64,000 nucleotides of DNA from Lederbergia citrisecunda (GCF_018343695.1 NZ_JAGYPJ010000001.1:3532511-3596510), one strand, 5' to 3'. Shown: positions 24,530 through 34,212, counted from the first letter of the stretch. Program-made: numbers and translations. The notes: generated by a model not told the origin, from the sequence alone.

Positions 24530-25210
24530 TTACTTTCGCCTCCTTTCGATCTCCTCTAACTTTTTTAAGAATAAGTTCTCCGCACGTAAACGTTCATTTT
24601 CTCTTTCTAACTTTTTCATCTGAAGTTTGATTTTCTCTTCTGGCGTTAGCTCAGCTTCTTCCTTCTTTCTTCCACGTTTATCTTTAAGTGCCTCATCTCC
24701 GCCATCTTCATACTTCTTAACCCACTGATACACTTGTTGATAAGAAACTTCAAACGTCTCTGCTGTTTTTTGATAATCTTTACCGTTCCCCAAGAAATCC
24801 AGCACTATTTGTATCCGTTCATCCCAAGTAGTTTTTCTCCCTTTAGTCATAGAGATCGTCCTTCCTTTCGACGTATCCTTTAATTCTCTATGATTATTAT
24901 ACTTGTTAATCCATTTTCTGAGGACAGAGTTATCCGAGATATTGTACTTTCTCACAATCTCTCGAAGAGAGAATTCACCTGACTGATAATCCCGGACAGC
25001 AGCTAGTTTTAATTCTTTACTGTACTTTTTCCAAGATGATGACTCTTTAAGACCTTCGGTACCATATTTATCAAATTTATATTTCCACTCATTAATTGTG
25101 GAAATATTCACCTTATACTTGGTAGAGATTTCAGTTAATGTCCATTTTCCATCCTCGCATGCTTTTATTACTTTATACTTATACTCCGCTGTGAAAGCTC
25201 TTTTAGACAC
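24530..25210 (-). CDS. IS3-family transposase OrfA (DNA-binding part)
   Basis: A 226-residue protein with three helix-turn-helix segments: LTEISTKYKVNISTINEWK near residue 24, SLREIVRKYNISDNSVLRKW near 80 and YQKTAETFEVSYQQVYQWVK near 144. A C-terminal leucine zipper (KLQMKKLERENERLRAENLFL) follows. This long multi-HTH form is typical of the IS150 group. It binds the terminal repeats and forms the fusion transposase by frameshifting. Confidence 0.9.
   Translation of the reverse strand: MSKRAFTAEYKYKVIKACEDGKWTLTEISTKYKVNISTINEWKYKFDKYGTEGLKESSSWKKYSKELKLAAVRDYQSGEFSLREIVRKYNISDNSVLRKWINKYNNHRELKDTSKGRTISMTKGRKTTWDERIQIVLDFLGNGKDYQKTAETFEVSYQQVYQWVKKYEDGGDEALKDKRGRKKEEAELTPEEKIKLQMKKLERENERLRAENLFLKKLEEIERRRK
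24560..24566 (-). other. Programmed -1 frameshift site of the IS
   Basis: The minus strand reads A_AAA_AAG in the orfA frame, 30 bases before the orfA stop, the classic slippery heptamer of IS3 elements. After a -1 slip the frame continues into orfB without a stop. Confidence 0.75.
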
Positions 25211-25310
25211 AAAAATGCCCCCTTTTTGGTAGTCAGATTTTTATTTTTTAATCTGTCTACCGTAAGGGGAGCATATCATTTTCCAAGCGTGTTTTATTAA
25301 ATAATCTCTA

Positions 25311-25844
25311 TTACTCGTCCTCATCTTCATGAATAAATATATTCTCGAATGGAATGTACTGAGATTGCGTTACCCCATATTTTTTATAGGAAAGCCGCAT
25401 CTCCCTAATGTCATTGTCAGCATTATCACCATGGAATTCCACACGTAATACCAGGCTAAAATCTTTGTCTATTTGAAACCCCTCGTAAGGAAATAAATTT
25501 TTATCTAACCCTTCATCCTTAACATTTTCTTCATCCAATATTCCTATTGTGTTTGTGTTTGACTTTTCAATGAATGGCTCAATACGAAATTCATCATCAT
25601 CTTTCGCTACAATCGATCCATCTCTCTTAAAGAATTCCACTTTTTCAAGTGTTGGACTCCCAATCCCTTCCCACCTAAAATCATAACCAATATAAACTGC
25701 CTTACCGTCATCAAACAAATCTATCGGTACATTTCCATGGCTCCATTTAGTAAATTCACCATCGCGACTCACATAATGAAATGTCCACCAAAAACTAATA
25801 ATCAGTATTGTTATTACGGATAATATCGCAATCGTTTTCTTCAC
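25311..25844 (-). CDS. Membrane-anchored or secreted protein of unknown function
   Basis: A 177-residue protein with one N-terminal hydrophobic segment (residues 4-24, AILSVITILIISFWWTFHYV) followed by an acidic, beta-rich extracellular domain. It has no Cys after the segment, so it is an anchor or signal peptide rather than a lipoprotein. I recognise no family. It ends in an acidic HEDEDE tail. Start GTG at 25844 has AGGGGGA 6 bases upstream. Its terminator was probably the hairpin now split by the IS. Confidence 0.7.
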   Translation of the reverse strand: MKKTIAILSVITILIISFWWTFHYVSRDGEFTKWSHGNVPIDLFDDGKAVYIGYDFRWEGIGSPTLEKVEFFKRDGSIVAKDDDEFRIEPFIEKSNTNTIGILDEENVKDEGLDKNLFPYEGFQIDKDFSLVLRVEFHGDNADNDIREMRLSYKKYGVTQSQYIPFENIFIHEDEDE

Positions 25845-25918
25845 CGGAAATCCCCCTGACTCCCATAAACTCTATGACGTATTCTATATACATATTCAGA
25901 ATACCTTTTGTAAGATTA

Positions 25919-25952
25919 AAAAGCTGAAATCCGTATAAAGATTTCAGCTTTT
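25919..25952 (-). terminator. Intrinsic terminator of helD
   Basis: AAAAGCTGAAATC and GATTTCAGCTTTT form a perfect 13-bp stem, 9 bases after the helD stop, with a T-rich tail on the minus strand. It is symmetric enough to act on both strands. Confidence 0.9.
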
Positions 25953-25960
25953 GGAGTGGA

Positions 25961-28261
25961 TTACTCTTGTATATATGCATCCTCACTTACTTCTTCCATC
26001 AAAAACGTTCTCTTACCCATAGAGAAAAGATGCAGCTCATGCATTGCCCTTGTACAAGCTGTATAAAATAACTTTCTTTCATACTCGCGTCCATACTGCT
26101 CATTTGATGCGTTATAGATAATTACTGCATCAAATTCAATCCCTTTCGCCAAGTAAGCTGGCAGGATGATGATCCCTTTTTCATAGGAATTTGCGTTTTT
26201 ATCCATTAAGCGAACAGGTGATGATGTTTTTAACGCGTCGTATGCTGCTTGGCTTTCTTTCATCGTTTTACATATAATCGCAATTGTCTCGTGACCTTTT
26301 TCTTTTAAACGATGGACACATTCTTCTATTTTTCCATGAAGTGCGACAGTGTCATTAACTTCGATTAAGATCGGTTTTTCCCCATCCCGATTAAATGGTT
26401 CGATCATTTCTCCGCCTGAAATTAGCCCCTTCGTAAAGTCAACAATTTGCTTTGTTGATCGATAGCTCCGTCTTAATACGATTTTTTCCGTTCCCTCAGG
26501 TTCCAAATTTAATAAGGACGGCGCATCCACTGTATGAGCATAGATCGCCTGGTTCACATCTCCTAAAATCGTCATCTTACAATGTGGGAACAGCTGTTTT
26601 AAAAACTCAAATTGAAACGGTGAATAGTCCTGCGCTTCATCAATGAACAAATGGCGTATAAGCGTATTGGATTTTCTCCCTTCCAACTGATCCTGTAAAT
26701 ATAAATACGGAGTTGTATCTTCATAGGACATAATATTCGCATTTAAATTTTTTATCGTTTCATCACAAATTTCTTCCCATCCATTAGGCCATGTGAACGG
26801 ATCTTTTATTGTAAAAAGCTTCTTATATACAGCTTTCATATTTAAAAATCGATTCTGCTTAACGGCGCTTCGTATTTTTTTGAAGTGTTTATTGACGATT
26901 GATTTAGCTAAAATCTGAAACTCGCGATCGGCATCATCAAATGTTTCTTCATCATGATTTTTTTGCATATGCTGAAATGCTTCCAAATAGTCGTTTTTAT
27001 CCAAAAGCTCAGCCTCGTTCAAAACCCATTCTTTTGATCTTTCCAGCTTCTCTTGTTTGTTAATTTCCTTTAACAGCCAATCAGATGTCAGCTTCATTCG
27101 ATTTGGAATCGAAATAGATGGATCAAGTGAATAAAAATACTTAGTAATGTCTTGAGCAGAAACAATGGTCTCGCCGCGAAACGATATCGTTTTAAAAATC
27201 AGCCCTTTACTTGATAGTTCCTCAACATAACGATCTATCTGCTTTTTAAAATCTAAGCCTGCTTTATAACGGATGGAATTCATTTTCGCGTCGTATCCTG
27301 GTTCATCCATAGCAGTTAGGGTATATTCCATTTGAAAAAAAGAATCATCTACACTAAATTGGCTTCCGAGCCTTGTATTTAAATATTGCTGATATGTGGT
27401 TTGCTCCATATTTTCTTCACCGAGCTCAGGAAGAACAGTTGCAACATAGCTATTAAAAAGAGGATTCGGAGAAAATAGCATAATATTATCCGACGAGAGC
27501 GTATTACGATAGCGGTAAAGTAAGTAGGCGACACGTTGCAAGGCTGCAGAAGTTTTTCCACTACCGGCAACCCCCTGTACAATCAGTATCTTACTTTTTT
27601 CATTTCGAATAATATGATTCTGCTCACGTTGGATTGTAGCAACAATACTTTTCATTTGTGTGTTCGCGGTTCCGCCGAGCACCTCTTGAAGAAGGCTATC
27701 GCCAATCGTAACTCCTGTATCAAACATCCCCATTATTTTTCCATTTTTTATGATATATTGGCGTTTTAACTCCATCGTTCCTTCAATCATACCTGAAGGA
27801 GTGTTATATTCGGCTGGTCCCGGAGAATAGTCATAGTATAGGCTCGAAATAGGAGCACGCCAATCGTAAATAAGAAATTCCTCGTCATGCACATCCATTA
27901 AGGAAGCAACACCAATGTAGATGCATTCAGCCGATTTTTCACCATCTTCGTGAAAATCGATGCGGCCAAAAAAAGGAGAGTTTTTTAATCTGTCTAGTTG
28001 TTTAAGAAATCGATAGGATTGCCCATGAGTTCTTTCCCTTTCAGCAAGCAGCTCAGCCTGTTGTTTAAGACTTGTAAAAGTTTCTATAACATCATCAGGC
28101 TCATCAAGATTGACGGTAACATCTTCCCAAAAAGTTTTTCGTAATTCGATAATTCCGCCTTTTAGTCCACCCAAATTTTCATGTAAATGAACAACTTTTT
28201 GATCAATCACATCTTGAATGAACTCCACTCTTTGCTGTTCTTTTTCCCACTCCTTATTCAT
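25961..28261 (-). CDS. helD: HelD, UvrD/Rep-like RNA-polymerase-recycling helicase
   Basis: A 766-residue superfamily 1 protein (B. subtilis HelD 774). A long N-terminal coiled-coil arm (EWEKEQQRVEFIQDVIDQK..., residues 1-95) is what inserts into RNA polymerase channels in HelD. IVQGVAGSGKTSAALQRVAYLLY is Walker A, FIDEAQDYSPFQFEFL motif II and LRRSYRSTKQIV motif IV. HelD pulls stalled RNA polymerase from DNA using ATP. ATG at 28261 is preferred, with AAGGAG 12 bases upstream; an earlier frame extension does not match the family. Confidence 0.9.
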   Translation of the reverse strand: MNKEWEKEQQRVEFIQDVIDQKVVHLHENLGGLKGGIIELRKTFWEDVTVNLDEPDDVIETFTSLKQQAELLAERERTHGQSYRFLKQLDRLKNSPFFGRIDFHEDGEKSAECIYIGVASLMDVHDEEFLIYDWRAPISSLYYDYSPGPAEYNTPSGMIEGTMELKRQYIIKNGKIMGMFDTGVTIGDSLLQEVLGGTANTQMKSIVATIQREQNHIIRNEKSKILIVQGVAGSGKTSAALQRVAYLLYRYRNTLSSDNIMLFSPNPLFNSYVATVLPELGEENMEQTTYQQYLNTRLGSQFSVDDSFFQMEYTLTAMDEPGYDAKMNSIRYKAGLDFKKQIDRYVEELSSKGLIFKTISFRGETIVSAQDITKYFYSLDPSISIPNRMKLTSDWLLKEINKQEKLERSKEWVLNEAELLDKNDYLEAFQHMQKNHDEETFDDADREFQILAKSIVNKHFKKIRSAVKQNRFLNMKAVYKKLFTIKDPFTWPNGWEEICDETIKNLNANIMSYEDTTPYLYLQDQLEGRKSNTLIRHLFIDEAQDYSPFQFEFLKQLFPHCKMTILGDVNQAIYAHTVDAPSLLNLEPEGTEKIVLRRSYRSTKQIVDFTKGLISGGEMIEPFNRDGEKPILIEVNDTVALHGKIEECVHRLKEKGHETIAIICKTMKESQAAYDALKTSSPVRLMDKNANSYEKGIIILPAYLAKGIEFDAVIIYNASNEQYGREYERKLFYTACTRAMHELHLFSMGKRTFLMEEVSEDAYIQE

Positions 28262-28296
28262 CCGCAGAACACACTCCTTGTTAAAAATAAAAATAC

Positions 28297-28325
28297 TTGA
28301 CAACATAATTGTTTATTGATAAAAT
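28297..28325 (+). promoter_or_regulatory. Strong rightward promoter upstream of helD
   Basis: TTGACA (28297-28302), exactly 17 bases, then TAAAAT (28320-28325). It points away from helD, towards a terminator about 105 bases downstream. Confidence 0.75.
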
Positions 28326-28331
28326 TATATT

Positions 28332-28437
28332 GGGTAAATATGTTTAAGTATACAATAATGTTGTGCAAACAAAGTTAAGCATATCACGATAACGTGAATT
28401 TATCAATGGCTGAACAGATATTTCTGTTCGGTTTTTT
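28332..28437 (+). ncRNA. Candidate small RNA divergent from helD
   Basis: A near-consensus promoter is followed about 105 bases later by an intrinsic terminator: CTGAACAG-ATATTT-CTGTTCGG and six T residues (28410-28437). Between them lies a small perfect hairpin TCACG-ATAA-CGTGA (28384-28397). The only frame inside is a 12-codon ATG frame with a poor ribosome binding site. A leader for the decayed gene at 28506 is an alternative, but the terminator would stop most transcription before it. Confidence 0.5.
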
Positions 28438-28505
28438 CGTTTGAAAAAATATGAAATATTCTGTAAAATGTACATAATATTGATAAAGGATGTGGAAATG
28501 TTACA

Positions 28506-28804
28506 TTGCGAATTGAAAGAGAAGAATTACCAGTACTTAGAATTTAAAGAACCGCAGTAAATTGTCCGCTAAAAACGAGTTTTTCCTTTTTAGGCTTGAA
28601 AAAGGCTCTAAAGGTGAGCAAATGTTTGATGATTGGGTGAACAACTTATCTAAAGAGTGGCTCGTACTGAAAGATCTATTACTAGAAAGTAATAATAACA
28701 TTCTTCTAATTGATTCTATGATCATATCGCAAGCACGAGCACGCGAGTACTCCTCCCATGACCGTCTCTCCCCTTTTCCACCTCTAAAGGGCACGCAGGA
28801 TTAA
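28506..28804 (+). pseudogene. Remnant of a NERD (nuclease-related) domain protein
   Basis: From TTG at 28506 one frame reads xRIEREELPVLRI and stops. A second frame then reads FRLEKGSKGEQMFDDWVNN...LLLESNNNILLIDSMIISQ, which is the conserved start of NERD-domain proteins (LEKGxKGE..FD, then LLLEVNN..QIDxLII). After ISQ the sequence departs from the family (ARAREYSSHD...) and stops at 28804. It is thus frameshifted and truncated, losing the rest of the nuclease-like core. Confidence 0.65.
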
Positions 28805-28873
28805 GAAGGCATTACATAAAAATTAATTCTTTTGACAGCATATGCGTGCAGAGACCATATATATCCCATCCAA

Positions 28874-28902
28874 TAAAAAAACACCCCCAATCAAGGAGGT
28901 GC
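28874..28902 (-). terminator. Intrinsic terminator of dnaC
   Basis: On the minus strand CACCTCC and GGGGGTG pair around TTGATT and are followed by seven T residues, shortly after the dnaC stop. Confidence 0.85.
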
Positions 28903-28911
28903 ATACCCTAT

Positions 28912-30276
28912 CTAAGCTCCCGGAGGAACGCCGGCGTCGTCAAACCTTCGTTCGAGGTTAACGAATTTGTTGTATTCTTTAACGAAAGCTAGCGAGACAG
29001 TCCCAACTGGACCATTACGTTGTTTCGCGATAATAATTTCAATAATGTTTTTATTTTCCGATTCGTGGTCGTAATAGTCATCACGGTATAAGAAGGCAAC
29101 GATATCGGCGTCCTGCTCAATACTTCCCGATTCCCTTATGTCTGACATCATCGGGCGCTTATCTTGACGCTGCTCCACTCCACGGGAGAGCTGTGAAAGT
29201 GCGATAACAGGGACTTGTAGTTCACGGGCAAGTCCTTTTAGAGATCGAGAGATTTCCGATACTTCTTGTTGGCGGTTTTCACTTGAACGACCGCTTCCTT
29301 GAATGAGCTGTAAATAGTCGATCAAAATCATGCCAAGTCCACGTTCTTGTTTTAAGCGACGGCATTTCGAACGAATCTCGCTAATCCGGACCCCTGGAGT
29401 ATCATCTATATAGATTCCAGAGTTGGATAAACTCCCCATTGCCATCGTAAGTTTGCGCCAATCTTCATCTGTTAAGGAACCTGTACGTAAATTTTGCGCA
29501 TTAATATTCCCTTCTGCACAGAGCATCCTCATCACGAGCTGCTCCGCTCCCATTTCCAGACTAAAAATAGCGACATTCTCTTCAGTTTTTGTCCCGACAT
29601 TTTGAGCAATGTTAAGTGCAAAAGCTGTTTTCCCTACAGATGGACGAGCTGCCACAATAATTAAATCATTGCGCTGAAAACCTGCAGTCATGCGATCAAG
29701 CTCTGCGAATCCAGTGGGAATTCCCGTAACGTCCCCTTTTCTATTATGGAGAAGTTCAATATTGTCATACGTGTCAACGAGTACATCCTTAATATCTTTG
29801 AAAGCACTCGAATTTTTTCGCTGAGCGACTTCCATAATATGCTTTTCTGCTTCATCAAGGACTGCCTCTACTTCATCTTCCCGGGAGTATCCATCCGTTA
29901 CTATATTCGTAGCTGTTCGAATTAATCGACGCAACAATGATTTTTCTTCAACGATACGGGCGTAATAGCCTATATTGGCGGCAGTTGGTACAGAAACGGC
30001 TATTTCACTTAAGTATGAAACTCCACCTACATCTTCCAACATTTTCGAGGCTGCCAATTCTTCCGTAACGGTGACTAAATCGATTGCCTTGCCCTCTTCA
30101 CTCAATTTAAGCATACAATCATATATCTTTTGATGGGAACTTCGATAAAAATCCTCAGGAAGTAAAATTTCTGAAGCAAGTATTAATGATGATGGCTCCA
30201 AAAATATAGCTCCGATTACTGCTTGCTCAGCTTCTATATTTTGCGGCGGCGTTCGATCCGAAATATCAACATTCAT
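28912..30276 (-). CDS. dnaC: Replicative DNA helicase (DnaB-type, DnaC in Bacillus)
   Basis: A 454-residue hexameric 5'-3' helicase, the same length as B. subtilis DnaC. The N-terminal domain starts PPQNIEAEQAVIGAIFLEP. The RecA-like core has Walker A AARPSVGKTAFAL (near residue 212), Walker B MILIDYLQLI and LSQLSRGVEQR. It unwinds DNA at the fork and binds primase. ATG at 30276 follows GGAAGGTGAG; the six-codon upstream extension is not family-like. It is the last gene of yybS-gdpP-rplI-dnaC, although a terminator separates it from rplI. Confidence 0.97.
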   Translation of the reverse strand: MNVDISDRTPPQNIEAEQAVIGAIFLEPSSLILASEILLPEDFYRSSHQKIYDCMLKLSEEGKAIDLVTVTEELAASKMLEDVGGVSYLSEIAVSVPTAANIGYYARIVEEKSLLRRLIRTATNIVTDGYSREDEVEAVLDEAEKHIMEVAQRKNSSAFKDIKDVLVDTYDNIELLHNRKGDVTGIPTGFAELDRMTAGFQRNDLIIVAARPSVGKTAFALNIAQNVGTKTEENVAIFSLEMGAEQLVMRMLCAEGNINAQNLRTGSLTDEDWRKLTMAMGSLSNSGIYIDDTPGVRISEIRSKCRRLKQERGLGMILIDYLQLIQGSGRSSENRQQEVSEISRSLKGLARELQVPVIALSQLSRGVEQRQDKRPMMSDIRESGSIEQDADIVAFLYRDDYYDHESENKNIIEIIIAKQRNGPVGTVSLAFVKEYNKFVNLERRFDDAGVPPGA

Positions 30277-30331
30277 AGTACTCACCTTCCACAATCCTAA
30301 TCACGATTTACTTTTTCGATCCTCACGATAT

Positions 30332-30365
30332 AAAAAATGTGACCGGTCAAAACCGCATCACATTT
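30332..30365 (-). terminator. Terminator between rplI and dnaC
   Basis: On the minus strand AAATGTGA and TCACATTT enclose a second hairpin CGGTTTTGACCG and are followed by T residues. It probably attenuates read-through from gdpP-rplI into dnaC. Confidence 0.75.
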
Positions 30366-30416
30366 ATTTTCTAATTCTATTTTATCATGAAAACATCTAC
30401 TTACCATATGGTAATT

Positions 30417-30866
30417 TTAGTTTTCTTCTTTTACATGTACATCGACTGTTGCCACGACTTCATGATGAAGCTTCACAGGTACTTTCGTTACTCCTAAAGA
30501 ACGAATCGCATCTTCCAATCCAATTTTTCTTTTATCAATTGTAATTTTATGCGACTTTTTTAATTCATCAGCTATTTGTTTGCTCGTAATTGATCCAAAT
30601 AAACGGCCGCCTTCACCTGATTTAGCTTTCAACTCTACTGTTAGTTTTTCAAGAGTCTCTTTTAATTTTTTTGCTTCTGCTAATTCTTCACTAGCAAGCT
30701 GTTCTTCTTTTTTCTTTTTGTTATCTAAATTTTTCATATTTCCAGTTGTTGCTTCGATTGCTAGCCCCTGTTTTAGTAGAAAGTTATGTGCGTAGCCATC
30801 CGCTACATTTTTTACCTCGCCTTTTTTACCTTTACCTTTGACATCTTTCAAGAAAATTACTTTCAT
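30417..30866 (-). CDS. rplI: 50S ribosomal protein L9
   Basis: A 149-residue protein (same length in B. subtilis). The N-terminal RNA-binding domain [31 protein letters not shown] is joined by the long charged helix ([25 protein letters not shown]) to the C-terminal domain ([12 protein letters not shown]). It binds 23S rRNA at the L1 stalk base. Its ATG overlaps the gdpP stop by 4 bases. Confidence 0.98.
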   Translation of the reverse strand: MKVIFLKDVKGKGKKGEVKNVADGYAHNFLLKQGLAIEATTGNMKNLDNKKKKEEQLASEELAEAKKLKETLEKLTVELKAKSGEGGRLFGSITSKQIADELKKSHKITIDKRKIGLEDAIRSLGVTKVPVKLHHEVVATVDVHVKEEN

Positions 30867-32845
30867 GATTCTTGGCTCCCTTCCAAATAATCATCTAAAA
30901 CTTGTTTTAATTTCAACTCTGCTTCTACAATATTGACATCGGATAACTGTGCAGCGGCATTAGATAAGTGCCCGCCGCCGCCAAGGGCCTCCATGATGAT
31001 TTGGACATTGATTTCGCCTAAAGAACGAGCACTGATTCCAACTACATCACCCGGACGCCTTGAAATGACAAATGAAGCAGAAACCCCATCCATTGTTAAT
31101 AAAGTATCAGCCGCTTGGGCAATGACGATCGGTTCATAAACTTCATCTTCCGATCCACTTGCAATGGCAATTCCTTTCGAGTACAATTCAGTAGTTTCAA
31201 TTAATTTGGATCGTTTAATATACGTATCCATATTTTCTTTTAAAAACTTTTGAACTAAAATTGTATCTGCCCCATGCGCTCTTAAATACGAAGCAGCATC
31301 AAACGTTCTCGATCCAGTCCTAAGCGTAAAGCTTTTTGTATCTACAATAATACCAGATAATAAAGCTGTTGCTTCTACCGTGTTGATCGTACTTCCCTTT
31401 TCCCCTTTTGGCTGATACTCAAGAAGTTCTGTCACTAATTCAGCTGTCGAGGATGCATAGGGCTCCATATAGACTAAAAGTGGTTTTTTAATAAAATCTT
31501 CACTGCGACGATGATGGTCGATAACGACAACTCGTTCTGTTTCAGATAACAGTCTATCGTCAATGACAAGACTAGGCTTATGTGTATCCACAACGACAAG
31601 AAGTGTTCGGTCAGTCGCTAGTTCCATCGCCTCATCTGGTGTGATAAATCGTGAGAAAAGATCAGGATATGCTTTAGTTTCTTCAATAAGCCGTTTCACA
31701 CCTGTATCAATCTCGGAAGCATCGATTACTATATAACCTTCACGTTTATTCAACTCTGCTGCTTTTCGAATGCCGATTGAAGCGCCAATCGCATCCATAT
31801 CAGGATATTTATGTCCCATCACGATAACTTTATCGCTTTCGACAATCAATTCATTCAACGCATGAGAGATGACTCGTGCCCGGACCCTCGTTCGCTTTTC
31901 CATTGGGTTTGTTTTTCCACCAAAAAACTTTAATTTTCCATTTGGCATTTTAATTGCAACTTGGTCGCCGCCCCGTCCTAACGCAAGGTCAAGACTGGAT
32001 TGGGCTTGGACACCTAAATCGGGTAATGACATATCCCCGATTCCAACCCCGATACTTAAAGTAAGAGGTACGTTTTTCTTGGCCGTTTCTTCTCTTACTA
32101 CATCTAATATTGAAAATTTATCATTTTCTAGATCTTGATATATTTTTTCATTTAGCAATATTACAAATCGATCTGAAGATGTCCTTTTTAGAAAAATACC
32201 ACGTTTTAGAGCCCATTCATTTAAAAGTGAGGTTACCGTACTGTTTAAACCACTTTTCGTCTGATCATCCATACCTTGAGTGGCATCGTCATAGTTATCA
32301 AGAAAAATAATGGCAATTACATTTCGTTCTGATTCATATCTTTTAACTGTTGCAACTTGATCGGTTACATCGAAAAAGTATAGTAACTTCTCATCCAACT
32401 TAAGCTCAACACGAAATTTTTTATCTTGAATCGTCACGATTTCGCTTTCAATTTCTTGTTTGATCAATGGAATGATTTGATCCCCGATTTCATAAAGCGA
32501 CTTTCCAATAAGAGTATTTTCATGAAAACACGAAGACATGTATGAATTGGACCATTCGATGATAAAATCATCGTTAATGAGCATAATACCAATCGGCATT
32601 TCCATCAAAGCTTCTTCGCCGACTTTTTTCACTCGATATGAAAGAGTCGATATATACTCTTCTGTGTCCTTTATAATGCTTTTTTCTAAATGGACAGCCA
32701 TATAAAATAAGGCAAAGAGCAGCCAAAAACCAATTATCGCTACCCATAAATGCTGAAATGCTATAAAAACTAGTAAGATAGCTGTAGTTGCTACGATACC
32801 ATATAATGGGTAGCGTAATTTTCCGCCATTAAAATATGAAGGCAT
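30863..32845 (-). CDS. gdpP: Cyclic-di-AMP phosphodiesterase GdpP
   Basis: A 660-residue membrane protein (B. subtilis 659). Two N-terminal helices (residues 12-55) are followed by a PAS-like haem-binding domain (about 80-150) and a degenerate GGDEF domain (about 170-300). The catalytic DHH/DHHA1 module comes last: [16 protein letters not shown] near residue 348, [12 protein letters not shown] near 425 and [13 protein letters not shown] near 630. It hydrolyses c-di-AMP to pApA and so affects potassium and salt homeostasis, wall stress and beta-lactam tolerance. AAGGAG precedes the ATG. Confidence 0.97.
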   Translation of the reverse strand: MPSYFNGGKLRYPLYGIVATTAILLVFIAFQHLWVAIIGFWLLFALFYMAVHLEKSIIKDTEEYISTLSYRVKKVGEEALMEMPIGIMLINDDFIIEWSNSYMSSCFHENTLIGKSLYEIGDQIIPLIKQEIESEIVTIQDKKFRVELKLDEKLLYFFDVTDQVATVKRYESERNVIAIIFLDNYDDATQGMDDQTKSGLNSTVTSLLNEWALKRGIFLKRTSSDRFVILLNEKIYQDLENDKFSILDVVREETAKKNVPLTLSIGVGIGDMSLPDLGVQAQSSLDLALGRGGDQVAIKMPNGKLKFFGGKTNPMEKRTRVRARVISHALNELIVESDKVIVMGHKYPDMDAIGASIGIRKAAELNKREGYIVIDASEIDTGVKRLIEETKAYPDLFSRFITPDEAMELATDRTLLVVVDTHKPSLVIDDRLLSETERVVVIDHHRRSEDFIKKPLLVYMEPYASSTAELVTELLEYQPKGEKGSTINTVEATALLSGIIVDTKSFTLRTGSRTFDAASYLRAHGADTILVQKFLKENMDTYIKRSKLIETTELYSKGIAIASGSEDEVYEPIVIAQAADTLLTMDGVSASFVISRRPGDVVGISARSLGEINVQIIMEALGGGGHLSNAAAQLSDVNIVEAELKLKQVLDDYLEGSQES

Positions 32846-32934
32846 TCTTTCAGCTCCTTTATTACTTTAGCCATTAGTGCAAGAGCCATCTTCATCGTCG
32901 AAGATCCTTTTTCGTCCTTATCCTTACGTTAAAG

Positions 32935-33085
32935 TCGGAAAAGCGGAAGGCGTTCGTACAGCCCTGACAAGCATTATGTTCCGGGCTAAAAAAGTCTTTA
33001 TTTTGACTTGTATTGTCGCCAGTTTATGTCCTCGATGAGCTGGAGTCTACAGCTAGACAAGACGAATTGATGACTGTTGCGCTAT
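32935..33085. repeat. Degenerate dispersed intergenic repeat (AAAGCGGAAGGCG family)
   Basis: It occupies about half of the 312-base gap between gdpP and yybS. It begins AAAAGCGGAAGGCG, continues CAGCCCTGACAAGCA and ends TACAGCTAGACAAGAC. Its GC-rich composition differs from the flanks. Fragments of the same family appear at 56404-56440 and 58466-58500. No gene lies in the rest of the gap. Confidence 0.6.
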
Positions 33086-33157
33086 ACAGTAATAGTCTAA
33101 TTTCAATAAAGCAGAACTATTAATCATTTACATGTTCCTATCTTTTAAATGTAGATG

Positions 33158-34096
33158 CTACTTTTGATTTATTCGTTGTCTAAAATTAAATCCTAAATCA
33201 ATTATACCTAACACCCGAACAATTGAAAGAACTATAGGCAATAAAAATGTAAATATAACGACTATTATTGGGATTGCAATTGACCATTTCTTCAAATGAC
33301 AATAAAAGAAAATAAACGATAGTCCTTGAATAACCAAAAGTGTTTGTAATATTAATCCTGCATTGATTACTGCCATATGTAAATATGAATCGGTCTCAAA
33401 TTTAAAAATAATCGAAAGGACTAGCACTATTAAATACATCCACAAAATGCTTTTTGGAAAGGTCAAACGACGAAATGGTTGAAACTTCGGAACTTCTACC
33501 CCTAGCCTTTTTAAAATTGGAAAGTTTACAGACATGATAATAATCACACTTATAAAAGCAGTTCCAATTAGTATTGAAGGAAGCATCGAGGTCATTAAAT
33601 TAGCCATATTATTTAATTGTTCCTGGAATTCAACTGGCGGGGTCATCCCCATCATATTCATTGCATCCGTGTATTGATTGATGGATGTTTGAAACATATC
33701 CTTAAGTTCATCCATAAAGTTATAGCTGAAAAACATTGCCGCAACCATAAAAAATAATATGATATTTGCAATGAAAACGATGCTTGAAGATATGAATATA
33801 ATCTGTTTACTTTCCTTTACTCTAATCCCATATCCCATCATTAACCCTGTTGTTCCAAAAAATATTGCAATGGGCAATGCCATAAATGATCCAAAAATAA
33901 ACGATACTATCATCGCACCTATAATTAAGATGATGGAATGTTTCACTGAATATTTTGCGCTGTACAGAAGGAAAGGCAAAATAAAAAACAAGTATACAAC
34001 AATGGTTGAAATAGGAATAAAAATAGCTAATAGTAGCATCAGAGTATATAAAGCTAATAATAACGCTCCTTCTGTTAGCGTTCGTGTATTATTCAC
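33158..34096 (-). CDS. yybS: YybS family (DUF2232) membrane protein
   Basis: A 312-residue protein (B. subtilis YybS 309) with about eight membrane helices. Its N-terminus TRTLTEGALLLALYTLMLLLAIFIP and the position directly upstream of gdpP identify it. The function is unknown; the fold resembles S-components of ECF-type transporters. GTG at 34096 has AGAGGTGG upstream. Long hydrophilic loop about residues 128-160. Confidence 0.88.
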   Translation of the reverse strand: MNNTRTLTEGALLLALYTLMLLLAIFIPISTIVVYLFFILPFLLYSAKYSVKHSIILIIGAMIVSFIFGSFMALPIAIFFGTTGLMMGYGIRVKESKQIIFISSSIVFIANIILFFMVAAMFFSYNFMDELKDMFQTSINQYTDAMNMMGMTPPVEFQEQLNNMANLMTSMLPSILIGTAFISVIIIMSVNFPILKRLGVEVPKFQPFRRLTFPKSILWMYLIVLVLSIIFKFETDSYLHMAVINAGLILQTLLVIQGLSFIFFYCHLKKWSIAIPIIVVIFTFLLPIVLSIVRVLGIIDLGFNFRQRINQK

Positions 34097-34212
34097 TCTT
34101 CCACCTCTTTCTGTTTATATTTCTTTATTTCCAAACAGATTTACTTCTTCTATTTTAACGGTCAACCGCATATCAATCAACTTTGCTGACATAAAGATCT
34201 AGCTGTACTTAA

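Larger units (their letters stand above)
23606..25278 (-). mobile_element. IS3-family (IS150-like) insertion sequence
   Basis: The ends TGAACTGCCCCC (left) and, on the complement, TGATATGCTCCC (right) begin imperfect inverted repeats that match at 18 of 26 positions and share GTAGACAG. TTT flanks both ends (23603-23605 and 25279-25281), a 3-bp target duplication as expected for IS3 elements. The element is 1673 bp and holds overlapping orfA and orfB. Both frames and both ends are intact, so it may be active. Confidence 0.9.
23580..25298. terminator. Former cadA terminator, split by an IS in its loop
   Basis: The 17-base arm AATAAAACACGCTTGGA (23580-23596) starts 3 bases after cadA. Its exact complement TCCAAGCGTGTTTTATT (25282-25298) lies beyond the IS. 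Removing the IS and one TTT duplication restores a 17-bp hairpin with loop TTTTAATTT and the T-rich tail TTTTATT. It probably also served the convergent gene ending at 25311. Confidence 0.85.

Noticed and set aside
28562-28804. 80-codon plus-strand frame as an intact gene
   Set aside because: It is the second half of a frameshifted NERD remnant and the TTG lacks a binding site.
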